A DNA stretch of 64,000 nt from Parastagonospora avenae f. sp. tritici 18332-5 (GCA_022559985.1 JAFJTR010000123.1:1-64000); one strand, 5' to 3'. Positions 1 through 11,603 are shown, counted from the first letter of the stretch. The notes: generated from the letters alone by a model not told the origin. Made by a program: numbers and translations.

Positions 1-494
1 TACTCCGCCATGTTCGTTTGATCCCCAGGTCATTCTTTCACAATTCGCACGCGCCTACGTCACAGGCATAGATCCAGATCACGTAATCTAAGCGCGCGCG
101 AGCAGGCGACTGGGGGCGGCTATAGGCAATCCGGCGCCCATCTGGACGGCGCACGCTCGTCGCAGTCCAACAAGCCTCTTTCAGCCGCGGTTCTACAGGC
201 GCCGTCTGCGCAGCGTACATCCAACACTGCTGGTTCACACCACCCCAACACTGCGGCTTCACACCACTCCAACGCTCCGCCTCCTTATCGCTCCAACGCC
301 GCTCGTTCGTCCCACGGCAACGCTGCGGCTTCGCACCACACGACCACCTCCCGCGCCCTGATTCCCATGCAGGGGCATCAGTAGCGTCCCACGGGCGCTC
401 TGGCCCCGATCAACAACCGCTGCGGTCGGGTGAGAAGCGGTACATGGAGGTTGTTACTACGACGGCGCGGATGGTGGAAGAAAAGCGGGATTAG
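1..494 (+). CDS. 3' end of an unidentified gene (partial, cut by window edge)
   Basis: Not recognised. A coding-like stretch follows a probable splice acceptor (ccccag near position 30). One frame (codon starts at positions 1 mod 3) reads an Arg/Ser-rich segment, then a Gly/Ser/Gln-rich segment, then an 8-residue repeat of the type N-T/A-A-A-S-H-H-S, and stops at 382-384. A second frame (0 mod 3) is open across the repeat and ends with a charged tail finishing in ARMVEEKRD at TAG 492-494. That tail looks like a genuine C-terminus, so an unseen intron or a frame change probably joins the two frames around 200-372. The protein end is low-complexity and probably disordered. Neither frame can be fixed without the upstream exons or a transcript. 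Confidence 0.45.
223..342 (+). repeat. 24-bp minisatellite, five copies, in coding frame
   Basis: Five head-to-tail 24-bp units begin at 223, 247, 271, 295 and 319, each starting AAC and mostly ending in CACCAC-like or CGCTCC-like sequence. The unit length is a multiple of three, so copy-number change would keep the frame. In frame it encodes an octapeptide rich in Asn, Ala, Ser and His. The third and fourth copies are the most diverged. Confidence 0.7.
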
Positions 495-1404
495 ATGGGG
501 GGTGGGAGGGGATTTGCAACTAATTCTTGGATCCTAGGTGGCTTGTTGCTTGCGGTGTTCATCCGTGGGCGACTGGGTCTGTTCATGGTGGTATGCATGA
601 GTGGGAAGTGGGCCTGGCAGTGTTCATCTGCGAGAGCATGTATCTTGCTCGAACCGTGTAATCTGACTTGTTGCTAGATATGAGATCAACCTGTGCTTAT
701 ACAGAAGTTCAGTGTACCTCGTCCTTCTCATCAAGTATAGTTTCGTATGTAACCTCCAAAAAAAAGAACTTACCAAAATCTATCATGCCCTTCGTCCTCT
801 CTGCATCCAACTGACCCTTCTACACTCTCGTTATCTGTGCTTATTAGATTACTATGCAAATCATTGCATAAGGTTTTGATCTCGCCTCGTTCCGGAAGTT
901 AGCGGAACGTGGAGCGGGTCCCGTTCCCGGACACGAGTACTGCAGGTACACGAACAACACCCTGGCTGCCCTAGTGTCAGCATACAACGCGGGAGGTAGA
1001 GCAAACTTGCGCGAGTCCTCTCCCTACACAATGCTGTTCTGATGAGGAGGTTCCAAATTTCGTTCATTGACAACGTAAGCGCTGCATGCTTCGTTGATTA
1101 GTTTAATTACGTAAGAGACTGTAGCTGAACTCTATGTCCTTGCACTGTTCGTCTCTTCCTCTTCATGATAGGCTTCTTGCCTTTTCCCGTTCATCTATAA
1201 AAATGAATTGCTGGATGCTCTCCATGTATCAACGCCAGCGGTGTGCATTGAGACGTTCCAGGCCCGATTAAAACAAAAGTAGGGACAACATGTCCGTTCA
1301 ACAGTATAGATCCGAATCGAAAAAGTGGCCGTAAAAAGGATGTGAACGCCGGTATATGCGGGTGGGCGCGCAACAGTGCGAGAAAAAGAGAATCGATATC
1401 AAGA
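495..1404. other. Intergenic region, no supported gene
   Basis: It lies between the converging 3' ends of the left-edge gene and the GT32 gene, so it should hold both 3' UTRs and terminators. Short ORFs here have no recognisable protein character. Confidence 0.5.
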
Positions 1405-2517
1405 CTAGACTTCGTGTCGATCCTCGAGCTCAAAGTCTTTTGAACTTATCCGACGGTAGAAGGGTATTTTAGTATACGCAAATCGGTCCAGGGCGCGCGA
1501 TTTTGGCGACATTCTCGGCGATCCTGGTAGCTTGTTGAGGACGAATATCTTATACAGGAATCCGAGCAGGGTAAATCCGAGCGCAAAGCCAAGAATGGTC
1601 ACGAAGACCCAGTGGCGCGCGAGCCAGAAAATGATCTTCACGTCTGTCCTGTGCCAACTGTTTCCGACATGGTGGGTGAAGAAACTCCAAGGGTGGTTGT
1701 TGTACTCGTCAGGGAAAAGGATGCGTACACGATTGGCGCCCTCAGGGCTCGCATTATTGAAGTGGCGCCAGATAATGCTAAGGTAAAGCGGGCCCGTGGA
1801 GGCCATGACTGTGATGTACGGGAGCGGCCATCGGCGGTTGTAGTCCGTGAGCGAGTCGATTGCCTTCAAGAAGAAAGGATGGCGGGGAATTGAGCCCATG
1901 GCATCGTTGGAGATACCGGTGGGCAGTGTACGGCGCACCCAAGCAGGATAGGCCAGGAGCGGGTCAAGACTGCGGTTGCATCCCTGGGATCTGTTAGCCG
2001 AGTTACCGACTGTAACGTTCAATAAACACGTACGTCGTCCAAATCAATGTAGATGCCGCCAAAGTGGTGCAGCACGAAGTATCGAATCGCATCGGCGCGT
2101 TGGATGGGGTATGGGTAGCCGTCGAATGTCTCGAGAAACCATGGGTATCTGGAAGTCGTTAGAAAGTGCGCAGTGAATAGAACATGGCGACACATACTCG
2201 GCAGCAATGAACTCGCGTGACTTCTTATCGGTCCAGAGCTTGTACTCGTAGTCGGGGTGCAGATCCAAGCAGCTTTGCTGTGGGCCCTTCCAATGCTCGG
2301 GAATACTGTCATTTTTGTAGGTTTGGTGGATAATCTTGGGGATCAGCTGTGGCCGGTCGTTGATGGTGCCCGAGTTTGGCGCAGGGAGCTCGCCGCGGAG
2401 GATGGCATCTTCGCGACCGGTGGCGACGAGAAGGCCCAGTAGAGTCCAGACGCTGTGCACTGCGAAGCCGAGGACAACAACAGTGACGAGAATGAAAATG
2501 GTAACTCCCCGCTTCAT
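1405..2517 (-). CDS. SUR1: GT32 mannosyltransferase, MIPC synthase catalytic subunit (SUR1/CSG1/CSH1 type)
   Basis: Predicted to transfer mannose to inositol phosphorylceramide in the Golgi, making mannosyl-inositol-phosphorylceramide. Three exons on the minus strand: 2517-2198, 2148-2034 and 1983-1405, with introns of 49 and 50 bp, giving about 337 residues. Visible are an N-terminal signal-anchor helix (ITIF-like, residues about 5-28), the GT32 entry motif IPKIIHQTYK, the sugar-binding DXD-type motif YIDLDD with the following GC.RSLDPLL segment, and two hydrophobic stretches near the C-terminus. The ATG at 2517 has a good context (GCCATGAAG). The in-frame codon at 2550 is GTG, so it is not used. 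The family assignment is firm; the choice among SUR1 paralogues is inference. Confidence 0.9.
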
Positions 2518-4989
2518 GGCGACGGTTCTGCAGCGCAGTCTCCTTTTCACGGGCGAGGGATCTAGCAGAGACCGGGGGCCGAAGATAAGAGTGTCGGACG
2601 GGGGTGAGAGCGGCGGATTAAAACAATATGCGTCTAATCACACAATCATGGGAGAACAACGTCGTGCGGCGTGCCTGGCGGTCCTGGTGCTGAAGAAGAT
2701 GAGAGCAGAGAAGTCAAAGAAAGGTGCTGGCCCGTTTGCTTGTACCAGCCGCCGTGGCAGTGCTGGGAAGCGGCGACGACAATCTCGCTTGGCGCACAGG
2801 CCCACTTTGTTGCCAGGGTCCTGCGCGAGTGGGCCCGTCGAGCCTTTTCACCAGCCAATCTTCGCCCGCCCAGATTTGTCCCACACTGAAGCCACCCACT
2901 TTTCACATGCTGCCCAGTGCCAGACGCGAACAGCGCTCAACTTTTCTTCGCGCCAGTCGGTAGCTCACCGTCCGCTGGAGAACACAACCAAGATGCACAT
3001 GTTCGAACAGCATGCCAAAGATAGCCCACTTCGCCCTCATCTCACCTCATCCCCGCCTAAAGCGATTCTCGGACTAAGTTGCGAGAGGCGTTCGCAGGGC
3101 TGTGCCGCGTGCAGATCGCCAATGACGACCTCTTGCATGCCTCACAGGCTCACACATGGCCCAGTGAAGGTTGGCGTGCAATCATTGCGTGGCCAAGAGT
3201 CGCGGGCTCCCCCGACGATTAAGTATCACGTCTTTTGCAACAGCGGCTCTTCAATCCACACTCCCGCACTTGTACCTCGGTGAATCACCACATGTGCGGA
3301 CTCAGATGTGTCGGGGCAGTGAACTGTGCAGCGCTCCAACGTGGCGCGAGCATTTCTCGCGACGGCAATAAACCCATACATTGTCCAGGTGCTATAGCCG
3401 CAACACATTACCTGAAAGCAGGTCACAGCGGCACGAAGCGAGCATGATGACGTCGTGTCATTGGCAGCGACATGAACTGTCTGATATGAAAGGTTAGAGG
3501 CCTAATTAGAAGACGCTTGCATGATGCTGTTTCTGATCATCAGAGCATTACTTCATTGGGTACGCTACTCGAAGACGAATGCTCCTGGTGAGTGCCACTG
3601 GCTCCAAGGTACACCATCGCATCCAGGCCTCACTGTTCCCAAGCCACACGCAGCGACATCAGCCACCGATCTTCTCCTCAGCAGACTAACGGCATGATTG
3701 CGCAGACAACTTCGTGTCTAGAAGTCAGTAGCCGGACTTTTAAGAATGGAGGTACCATCGGTGAGAACGACATGTGCTGCTCACCTCGGAGGCTGCACGC
3801 CGCTTGCCTCGCATTTGCTTAGTAGGGTCGCCATTCACGGGCACATTCTGTGGGATGTGCAGGTGCTGTCCTACAAGCCCTACCAGTCGGCATACCCTCC
3901 GACCACGGCCACTGATTCGTAGTCCATTGTCCTAAAACACCAACTCATGCCTCCAATCCATGTGAAAATAGACGCGCAAGCTCCTCTCACAGTCTGCTTC
4001 GGAACATGCTCCATGTCAGGCCTCACCACATCAGCACGGCGAAGCATTATCAAATCCAAAGTCTTGATGCATTCCTGAATTCGCTTTCTACAAGATCCTG
4101 TCACTGGCCTTGACCGCCATCAAGCCATCAAGTCATGCACAACTTTCGGCAACATTCCTCCGACCGGCGCTTCTCATGGTGAAGCATTAGTCACAGTAAC
4201 CGTCCAGAAGAGGCAATTTCTCGAAAAGTGTCGATTATAGTCGGATATCTTCGCCGTCAAAAGAGGGAGTATTGTTGGACGGCTTGATTCTCCGATACAC
4301 TTTGAGTGCTCTACTCGTATTCAGGCCAACTCACATGAAGTGCGCATGGACTGCTTCTTTCGCCAGACAGCAAGATCACTCCCATACGTTTGGCTTTGTT
4401 CGCAGCAACGTCTGCTGTTGATTGTAAATGAAGATTATGAGTTGTCCCATTCGAGATCATGAACATGTATGTGATGTTCTGGTTGGTCGGAGCTGACTTT
4501 GTGCACCTTCATATTAATGAAGAGCCGCTCCTGCAGCTCCAACCACTTAATTCCTTCCACTCTCACCACATCAACAGGAGCCGCAGTAGCGCGAACACCG
4601 CAAAACGGAACGTGTCGTCCGTTGCCCACGTTGTATGCCTCCACAACCTAATTCTTTTTTCCACCACCTCGTCACATCACGACATAGATATGCAACAGTC
4701 GCATTGACCTCCAGTGCTCCTTCTCATCTTTTAGAATGGCATGCCCCCTTACAAGATCTCGGCTCACTAGCTTCGGAACTATCTTCCGGACCTCTCTCGA
4801 CCGATGGCTCTCAAGCTACGGGTATAGGCACCGTACCTAATCGCTGCCTCCTCGATACCAGTCCACCACATCACAGCCGCCGTCATCCCACATGTGACAA
4901 GACTCGAAGAGGATCCGAAGTCGCATAGCATCGATGATGTCAACGGTGGTCTACGGGGCGACTCATCCTCCGTCAGATTCGGCTATCTC
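2518..4989. other. 2.5-kb intergenic region, no supported gene
   Basis: It contains the GT32 promoter on the left. Plus-strand ORFs such as 2336-3283 overlap the GT32 gene in antisense or lack protein character. Around 3.9-4.7 kb several short minus and plus frames look mildly protein-like, for example minus 4644-4435, but none connects into a gene model and no family is recognised. Confidence 0.45.
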
Positions 4990-6069
4990 ATGACAGCATT
5001 TTTCTGCACATCCATGATTGCAGGCATGGTTGGTATGGTCTTCTCTGTCTATCAACTGGCAAAAGGAACTGACCATTAGGCTATCGTATACGCAACACCG
5101 ACCTCAAAACGTTCAAAGACGCCTTCAGTTTCTGCCATTACCTCATTTACATGCTCTACTTCACATCCTTGACATTTGTCGTAACAGCTGCCGTTGTGGT
5201 ATGTTTTGTCAATGTCGTAAAAAGGCGTGCCGCATCAGCTTCTCATCATGATACAGGAATCCATATGGGGCCTTCGCACGCAATACATGTGCTCGACGAG
5301 CATCCGTGTTTGCTCCGGCTTCTATTTCGCATGCAAGGTCATCATGTGAGACTCTACCCCCGTGTTTGCTCCGTGGATCAGCAAACGTATGCGATTGTCT
5401 TCGAAAAGCCAGCATTCGATTCTGGAATAATAAATGCAACGATTTCATCGACAAATTGAATACTGCTGCAATAACCAGCTCAATGTGTGCTTGGACAGAC
5501 GCTCACCAGAACAAACCAGGTACCAATTTCTAGTCGAGCGAATTCACGCACTGAGCGCTTCCCACAAGAGCCGCACAAAGAGTTTCATGTGGATCACAGG
5601 TACCTTACTCGTCGTCATGGGGTTTGGTACTATTGTTGCCATTGGATTCATTGAGCCTCTGGCACAGGTACTCCCACAGGACGGAAGATGTCGCATGGGT
5701 CTGCGACGATACGCTGCGATCCCGCTTCTTTCCTTCGACTTGTTCATCAATATCCTTCTCACGCTCGTATTCGTATACCTCCTCGGCCCAGTTATCCGCT
5801 CGAACAATCAGGCTATTCCCAGTCCATCCGCCAGCCATCTTGCTCTTTGGCTGTGCAGTTGTCGTCAACGTAAGCGGCACCCGGAAGTGCGGGTGCATAC
5901 TGGCAATCCACAAGTGGCTAAACGCATCGAGAATCTCCTCTGGCGCACCTTTGTGGGGGCATGTCTGGTCATGGTGACGACTGCTGCCAATTTGCTCCAG
6001 CTCACCATTCTCGAAGGCAAAGAATGGGGATTTGTCTGCTTGACACTTTGCACGCTGGACATCACATAG
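4990..6069 (+). CDS. Fungal multi-pass membrane protein, possibly truncated by a nonsense codon
   Basis: A spliced model joins 4990-5032, 5080-5198, 5257-5345 and 5520-6069 (266 residues). Every junction keeps frame and the introns are well formed: 47 bp with an AACTGAC branch, 58 bp with a GTATGT donor, and 174 bp. The product has about six hydrophobic helices separated by short charged loops. Its motifs resemble a family of uncharacterised fungal seven-helix proteins: FYFACKVIM, FLVERIHAL, GFGTIVAIGFI, and a late KRIENLLWRTFVGACLVM segment. The model ends at TAG 6067-6069, in the middle of the last helix. The same frame continues with a hydrophobic TVSVLHWLVIS to a stop near 6231. The N-terminal start is uncertain; the upstream in-frame codon at 4894 is GTG. 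The function is unknown. Confidence 0.6.
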
Positions 6070-6489
6070 ACTGTCTCTGTCCTTCATTGGCTGGTGATTT
6101 CTACCGAGTCTGAGCAAAAGCCTGCCATCGTGTTAGTTTCTGGCTCCTTGTTTCACCCTATACTGGCACCCGAACGTGGAGAAGTCGGGCCATGGCTGAC
6201 TGCATGCACAGACTGCCCGACGCTCGTGTAGCTGCTGGTGAAGATCGCACGCTACAACCTATCCGTCGGAGCAGGATGCAATCGTCGGATATTTCGGTGG
6301 GCTTGCATTCGCTCGATTCTGGCAAGGGTACCGATGTCCCGCCAGAATCCTCAGTTCACGAGCAGGAAAGCCCTTCAACAAGATCTCATCGTGAAATGCC
6401 ATCGTATTTTGATCGACTACACGGGTATCGAGTAGACCAAGATCGTCGCAGAAGCACTGTTTCCACACCCTCAATAACCTCAGGACGAT

Positions 6490-7040
6490 TCAAAAGTCCG
6501 AGTCTTCCTCCTCCATAATGGCCTGAGACAGGAGCCCTTTCCTCCGGGAGCCCGGCATCTTCTTAAGTACAACCGGGATAGGTGCTAGGGGAAATTCAAT
6601 CTTTTCTTCCCGCTTCTCACGCTGGGCAGCTCGGAATTCAGCGGCACTCCGGGCCCGTTCTTTGGGCGGGGGTACAGCGGTTGAGTCAATGTTGAGACTC
6701 GTGGAGATGAACTTGAAGATGGCGAAGATGACGGCCCCTGTGAGGCCGCCGATCAGAGCAGCTGTTCCGAGATAGACATAGAGCGTCTACAGCAAGATTA
6801 GCGTCAACTTATTTTTATACTCATAAATTGCAATACCTCAATACGCTCTAACCACTTCACACTGAATGGCAACGTGATGATGTTGTAAATGGTCTGCGCA
6901 AGATGTACGAATGGCAGAAGAACGAAGCTGACAAGTGTCCATATCGGGGCCAGCAGGAAGACAATCAAATGAAAGAGTTTGGTGATGGGCCATATTATGA
7001 TGAAGAGCGAGACAATGAGAATATCGTGCCAACTGGCCAT
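6490..7040 (-). CDS. Small conserved fungal membrane protein
   Basis: Two exons, 7040-6837 and 6786-6490, flank a 50-bp intron (GTATTG...CTGTAG), giving 166 residues. The first half is almost entirely hydrophobic: WHDILIVSLFIIIWPITKLF and further helices up to SVKWLERIE. A short loop and one more helix (GTAALIGGLTGAVIFAIF) follow, then a basic, Arg/Glu-rich tail with KKMPGSRRKG and an acidic end, EEEDSDF. The pattern suggests a reticulon- or promethin-like hairpin protein of the ER or lipid droplets, but that is only a topological analogy. I do not recognise a named family. Confidence 0.7.
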
Positions 7041-7403
7041 TGCGAGGGATGTTGATGGAGTGTAGCATCAATGCACATGCACATGAGATTGCTGGGAGAA
7101 ACACGCTATGGCACATTCATCGTGACGTATTTGGCATGCAGACAGAAGGCACGTCCTGAGGAAGGTCGAAGCAGTTGGTACGTTGGGATGTGATGGAGAC
7201 GGCGTTGGAAGGACAGCTCCCCCACGATTATTGGCCGGGGCGGGGCTCGTCTCGTGTAGGTATCGGCGATGGTGCAGCTGCAGCTCACGTCTCAATCCCT
7301 GTGTCCCGCCGCATGCGGAGCTCAGTGCTAAGATTGACCTCAGAGTGACCTTGTCGGACGTCTATGCTACAGCAGGAGCGCCATCACATCGCCGGACTAG
7401 GCC
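7041..7403. other. Divergent promoter region
   Basis: A 363-bp gap separates the small membrane protein (minus) from the AMPK beta subunit (plus), so both promoters lie here. No specific element can be claimed. Confidence 0.4.
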
Positions 7404-9362
7404 ATGGGGAACCAGCAATCCAGCTCGCGGTCGACGACGCCCACGTCGAATCCACAGTCCCCTAGCAGCGTGACCGTGACCACACAGTCACATGGGCAGA
7501 AAGAGCGGCCGTCGCATCCACATCCACATGCACATATCCCGCACCTTCACCACGCCGCCCGCAGGCGAGAGTCGATTCCGGCACTTACGGTGAAGTCGCA
7601 GGCGGCGCCCCCATCCGCTTCGTTCACAAACGCCGAGTCGCATCCCACGTCGACGACACCCCGCCCGCTGTCGCGTGGGCGCGCACAAACCGTCGCAACC
7701 GCAACCAGCACCGTCATCGCCAACAACCTGCGCGCCGCCCAGGACCACTTCAAAGCCACCAGCCCCGCCCCCGACACCATGGGCAACGAGCAGTCCAAGG
7801 GCCAGAGCAAGGAGAAGGGCCACTCTTCGCGCAACAGCACCCCGCCGCAGTCTGAGCCCGCCACGAGCACGCCCGAGAGAGCCCAGCAGGAGCAGCAGCA
7901 GCAGCAGCAGCCGCCGTCCACAGAGCCCGCGCCTCTGCCCTCGCCGCAGACCCGCCCCGTCGATGTGCCTGCAGCGCCCCGTGAAGAGGCGCCCACCAGC
8001 AGGACAGACGACCCCGCGTCCTCGATAGACCCCGCGTCTGCCTCGCAGACCGAGTATGTCGTGTCCTCGTCGCACTTCAGCCGCCCGCCCCGCCTGCCGC
8101 TGCCCATCGAAGAGGAAGACTACCGGCCCGGCTCGCCCATTCTCGACGCGCAGAACTACTCGAGCCCCATCGACCACAATGAGGTTGAGGGCGCGCTCCC
8201 ACGGCACTCGTCGATGCTCAGCACCACCACCGCCGACGACGAGGACCTCGGAGAAGAGTTCAAAGGACCGAATACCGGGCGACCCACCGTGCCGACCCTG
8301 ATTGAGTGGGAGGGCGAGGGCGAACGCGTCTATGCGACGGGCACATTTGCAGGATGGAACCGCAAGTATAGGTTGCACAGAAAGTGAGTACAAAAAGTTT
8401 GCTGCATATGGCCCTGCATGTTTCAGCGCATGCGCGAGGCTGTATGCGCCTACCCGTGTGGCTGTCTCTGGTATACGCGCAGACTGAGACCCCGTTAATT
8501 ACAATGGCCCATCTCCACCGGGCTTGCAGCCTTCACACCCTGAATCCCAAACCTCATGCCCGCGCATTTGCTCTCGAGGGTTACACTGCATACCGACAGT
8601 ACTGACATGTTTTGCCATATAGTGGTCCCAGCAAGAAGAAGGATGCCCTCTCCGCCTACATTCACATTACGCCTGGCACCCACCACCTCGCCTTCCTCGT
8701 AGACAACGACATGCGCACGTCCGATAAGCTCCCGACTGCCGTCGACTACACCAACATCCTGGTCAACTACATCGAAGTCTCGTACGACGACCTGCCCCAG
8801 CCACCCCAGCCTGCTCCCAATCAAACGGAACAGCAGAAGCTCGACGCGGCGACGCCGGTGGAGGAACTGGACAAGCCGACAGGCGTCTACCCGCCGCAAG
8901 TCATTTCAAATCCATCCGATGTAGCACCGATGAAAGCGCCACTGCCCGAACCCGCGACACCAAAGGTTCCCGAACCGTCCAAGAGGTATCACCAGAACAT
9001 CCCGCGTTATTTGCTGGACCTCGATTCGTCGGAAGAGAGCTCGCGCTTTAAGAGGGCAAACGAGACGACCAACAACCTGCCTACGCCGCCAACTCTGCCC
9101 GGTTTCCTTGGCAAGAGCATATTGAACGGAACGACGCCACACAAGGACGATAGCAGTGTGCTGATTATGCCAAACCACACTGTGCTGAACCATCTTGCGA
9201 CGAGTAGTATCAAGGACAACATCCTGGCGACGAGCGCTACAACGAGGTACAAGCAGAAGGTGTGTATCTTGTCTCTCTTGTTTCGAACAATCGTTGACAC
9301 ATTACCAGTTCCTCACAACCATCATGTACAAACCGAAGGAAGAAGACCCCGATCGGTATTGA
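7404..9362 (+). CDS. GAL83: SNF1/AMPK complex beta subunit (GAL83/SIP2 type)
   Basis: Scaffold of the SNF1 kinase heterotrimer; it localises the kinase and contacts glycogen-like glucans. Exons are 7404-8383, 8623-9259 and 9309-9362 (556 residues). The start MGNQQSSS is a classical N-myristoylation signal (Gly2 with Ser6). The first 290 residues are Pro/Ser/Gln-rich, with a Gln run near 8-kb positions 7893-7912. The carbohydrate-binding AMPK1 domain follows: IEWEGEGERVYATGTFAGWN, continuing after the first intron with NGPSKKKDALSA and HHLAFLVD. The C-terminal AMPKBI domain starts at IPRYLLDLD and ends in the tiny third exon, FLTTIMYKPKEED. That last exon is easily missed by reading the open frame alone. 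The AMPK-activating kinase candidate lies 22 kb to the right. Confidence 0.93.
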
Positions 9363-9862
9363 AGCTTTGGCACAACACACTAGCATGGTTTTTCTCCTAC
9401 TGCATCCACGAGATACGATTTTACGAGGACTTTTGTATGCATTATGTAATACCCCAGCGCAACCCAAGCGATAGATCTGGAAAAGCAGAATATATTCAGC
9501 ATTGCATAGAACGTGACATTTTTCAATTTGGAGGATCCTACACAGGGTGGCGTGAGCAGCATGAATATTTCAGGGCTCGGTCACACTTTGTCGTCGGTTA
9601 TGCAGGGTCTCAGTCGATGAACATTCGATTGTGCTCACTCCATACTGCCAAGCCTCAGCCGCGGTGTTTAGCGGAGAAAACGCGCCTGGGACCTCGGCAA
9701 AAAGTGAGACGCGGAGTTGTCATTGCGGGGATTGGTTCGAGACATGGGCCGACATAACCTCGCCGTGCACGAGTCGCCGCTGAGACACATTAGCAGCTTT
9801 ACCCCAGATCTCTTTCATTAATCTGATTCTCTTCATCATTTTCACATATAGTCGTAGCCATC
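9363..9862. other. Intergenic region, no supported gene
   Basis: It holds the AMPK beta 3' UTR and the promoter of the acyl-CoA dehydrogenase gene. The open frame continuing through 9757 is read-through of intron 2 in the wrong frame. Confidence 0.5.
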
Positions 9863-11387
9863 ATGTCTGTACCGTACGAGCTTCTCAACAACAGCCACAA
9901 TGGCCACATCCCGGCGAGTGAGCGCATACCCGTCATTGCCAGGCCATTTGTCAGTGACAGGGCGAAGAAGACTTTGGACATTGTGAGTGAATTTCTTCCC
10001 TGCTCGATATCACTGCTGATACAGAACCAGGTAGAGCGATTTGTTGAAGAAGAATGCATCCCCGCCGACGCCGTATACACACGCCAAATCGGCGAGACCA
10101 CACAGCAGCGCTTCTCGTCCCATCCCTCAGTCATCGAGGACCTGAAGAAGCGGGCTCAGGAGCTCGGACTGTGGAACATGTTCCTGCCCAAGGCACACTT
10201 CAAGGAGGGCGCTGGCTTCAGCAATCTCGAATACGGCCTGATGGCGGAGTACCTGGGCAAGAGCAGGACGGCTTCCGAGGCGACCAACTGCGCTGCTCCG
10301 GATACGGGCAATATGGAGGTTATCGCCAAGTATGGTACTGAGGCGCAGAAGAGGCAGTGGCTTGACCCGTTGCTTCAGGGCAAGATTCGCTCGGCTTTCC
10401 TTATGACTGAGCCCCAGGTTGCGTCTAGTGATGCTACCAACATTGAGATGACCATCAAGAGGGATGGCGACCACTACGTCTTGAACGGCCAGGTAAGGCC
10501 TTAATCCCAACTCATTCAACACTTCGGAGCACTAATGTCATTCACAGAAATGGTGGTCCTCTGGCATCGGTGACCCACGCTGCAAGATCTTCATCGTCCT
10601 CGGCAAGACCGACCCCAACAACAAGGACAAGTACAAGCAGCAATCCGTCATCCTCGTGCCCAACGACGTCCCCGGCGTCACCGTCCACCGCATGCTGTCG
10701 GTCATGGGCTTCGACGACGCACCCCACGGTCACGGCCACGTTACCTTTGAGAACGTCCGCGTGCCCGCCAGCAACATGGTCCTCGGCGAGGGCCGTGGTT
10801 TCGAAATCATCCAAGGCCGTCTCGGCCCCGGCCGCATCCACCACGCCATGAGGAGCATCGGTTCCGCAGAGAAGGCGCTTGAATGGTTCTTAGCGCGCAT
10901 CAACGACGAGCGCAAGAAGCCATTCGGCGAGCTCCTCAACAAGCACGGCATCATGCTCGAGCGCGTCGCACGCTCACGTATCGAAATCGACGCCGCACGT
11001 CTCGCCGTGCTCAACGCCGCCATCAAAATCGACGAAACCAACGCCAAGGGCGCGCTCAAGGAAATCGCCGAAGTCAAAGTGCTCGTCCCCGAGGTCAATC
11101 TCAAGGTTATTGACTGGGCGATTCAGGCCTACGGTGGCGCCGGTGTTAGCCAGGACACGCCGCTGGCGAATATGTATGCTTCGGGCAGGACGATGAGGAT
11201 TGTGGATGGGCCGGATGAGGTGCATCTTCTGCAGCTGGGACGGAATGAGAATAAGCGCGGGTTGGCGCATAAGAAGAGGATCGATGCGCAGATTAAGAAG
11301 GGTGAGGAGCTGTGCAGGAAGTATGGAATTGAGCCGCGGGATCCCTTGTATTTGAACAGGACGAGCGCGGAGGCGAGCAAGTTGTAG
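9863..11387 (+). CDS. Acyl-CoA dehydrogenase family protein (ACAD10/11-like)
   Basis: FAD-dependent alpha,beta-dehydrogenation of acyl-CoA, probably peroxisomal or mitochondrial. Exons are 9863-9982, 10031-10492 and 10548-11387, about 473 residues. Intron 1 (48 bp, with the alternative acceptor at 10024 shortening it to 42 bp) has a length divisible by three and no stop. Visible features are a helical N-terminal domain with the segment LWNMFLPKAHF, the FAD-binding strand AFLMTEPQVASSDATNIE followed by KWWSSGIGDPRCKIFIVLGK, and the C-terminal helical domain with GFEIIQGRLGPGRIHHAMR and QAYGGAGVS. It ends with ARG-rich LAHKKRIDAQIK. The C-terminus (EASKL) resembles a peroxisomal PTS1 tripeptide of SKL type, which supports peroxisomal location. 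Confidence 0.92.
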
Positions 11388-11603
11388 ATGTTTGTCTTTT
11401 ATGAATAGGTTCATAGCATCATGGAAGCATCAATTGATCTAAACCACACCCTTGCCGCTCATGGTGATACTCTGCTGTTGTCTTGATATGGAAAGTGCCT
11501 CGGTGCGTACTAGCGTGAACACCAGTTCGGTCGCGCCATCGGAGGCTTGAAGCACGCAAGCAATGCATGGACTCATTCCGCGCCCAGCCTTCACACAGAC
11601 GAC

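Noticed and set aside
1..262. Minus-strand ORF 38-262
   Set aside because: Antisense to the plus-strand repeat-coding segment, which has the more convincing protein character.
2336..3283. 315-codon plus-strand ORF over the GT32 promoter
   Set aside because: Its first part is antisense to the GT32 gene and the rest has random composition, no domain and no homologue-like motif.
4894..4989. Upstream extension of the membrane-protein gene
   Set aside because: The codon at 4894 is GTG and no upstream ATG links to the model; the first good ATG in frame is 4990.
7488..8393. 301-codon minus ORF opposite the AMPK beta gene
   Set aside because: Gly/Arg/Leu-rich antisense shadow of a GC-rich coding exon.
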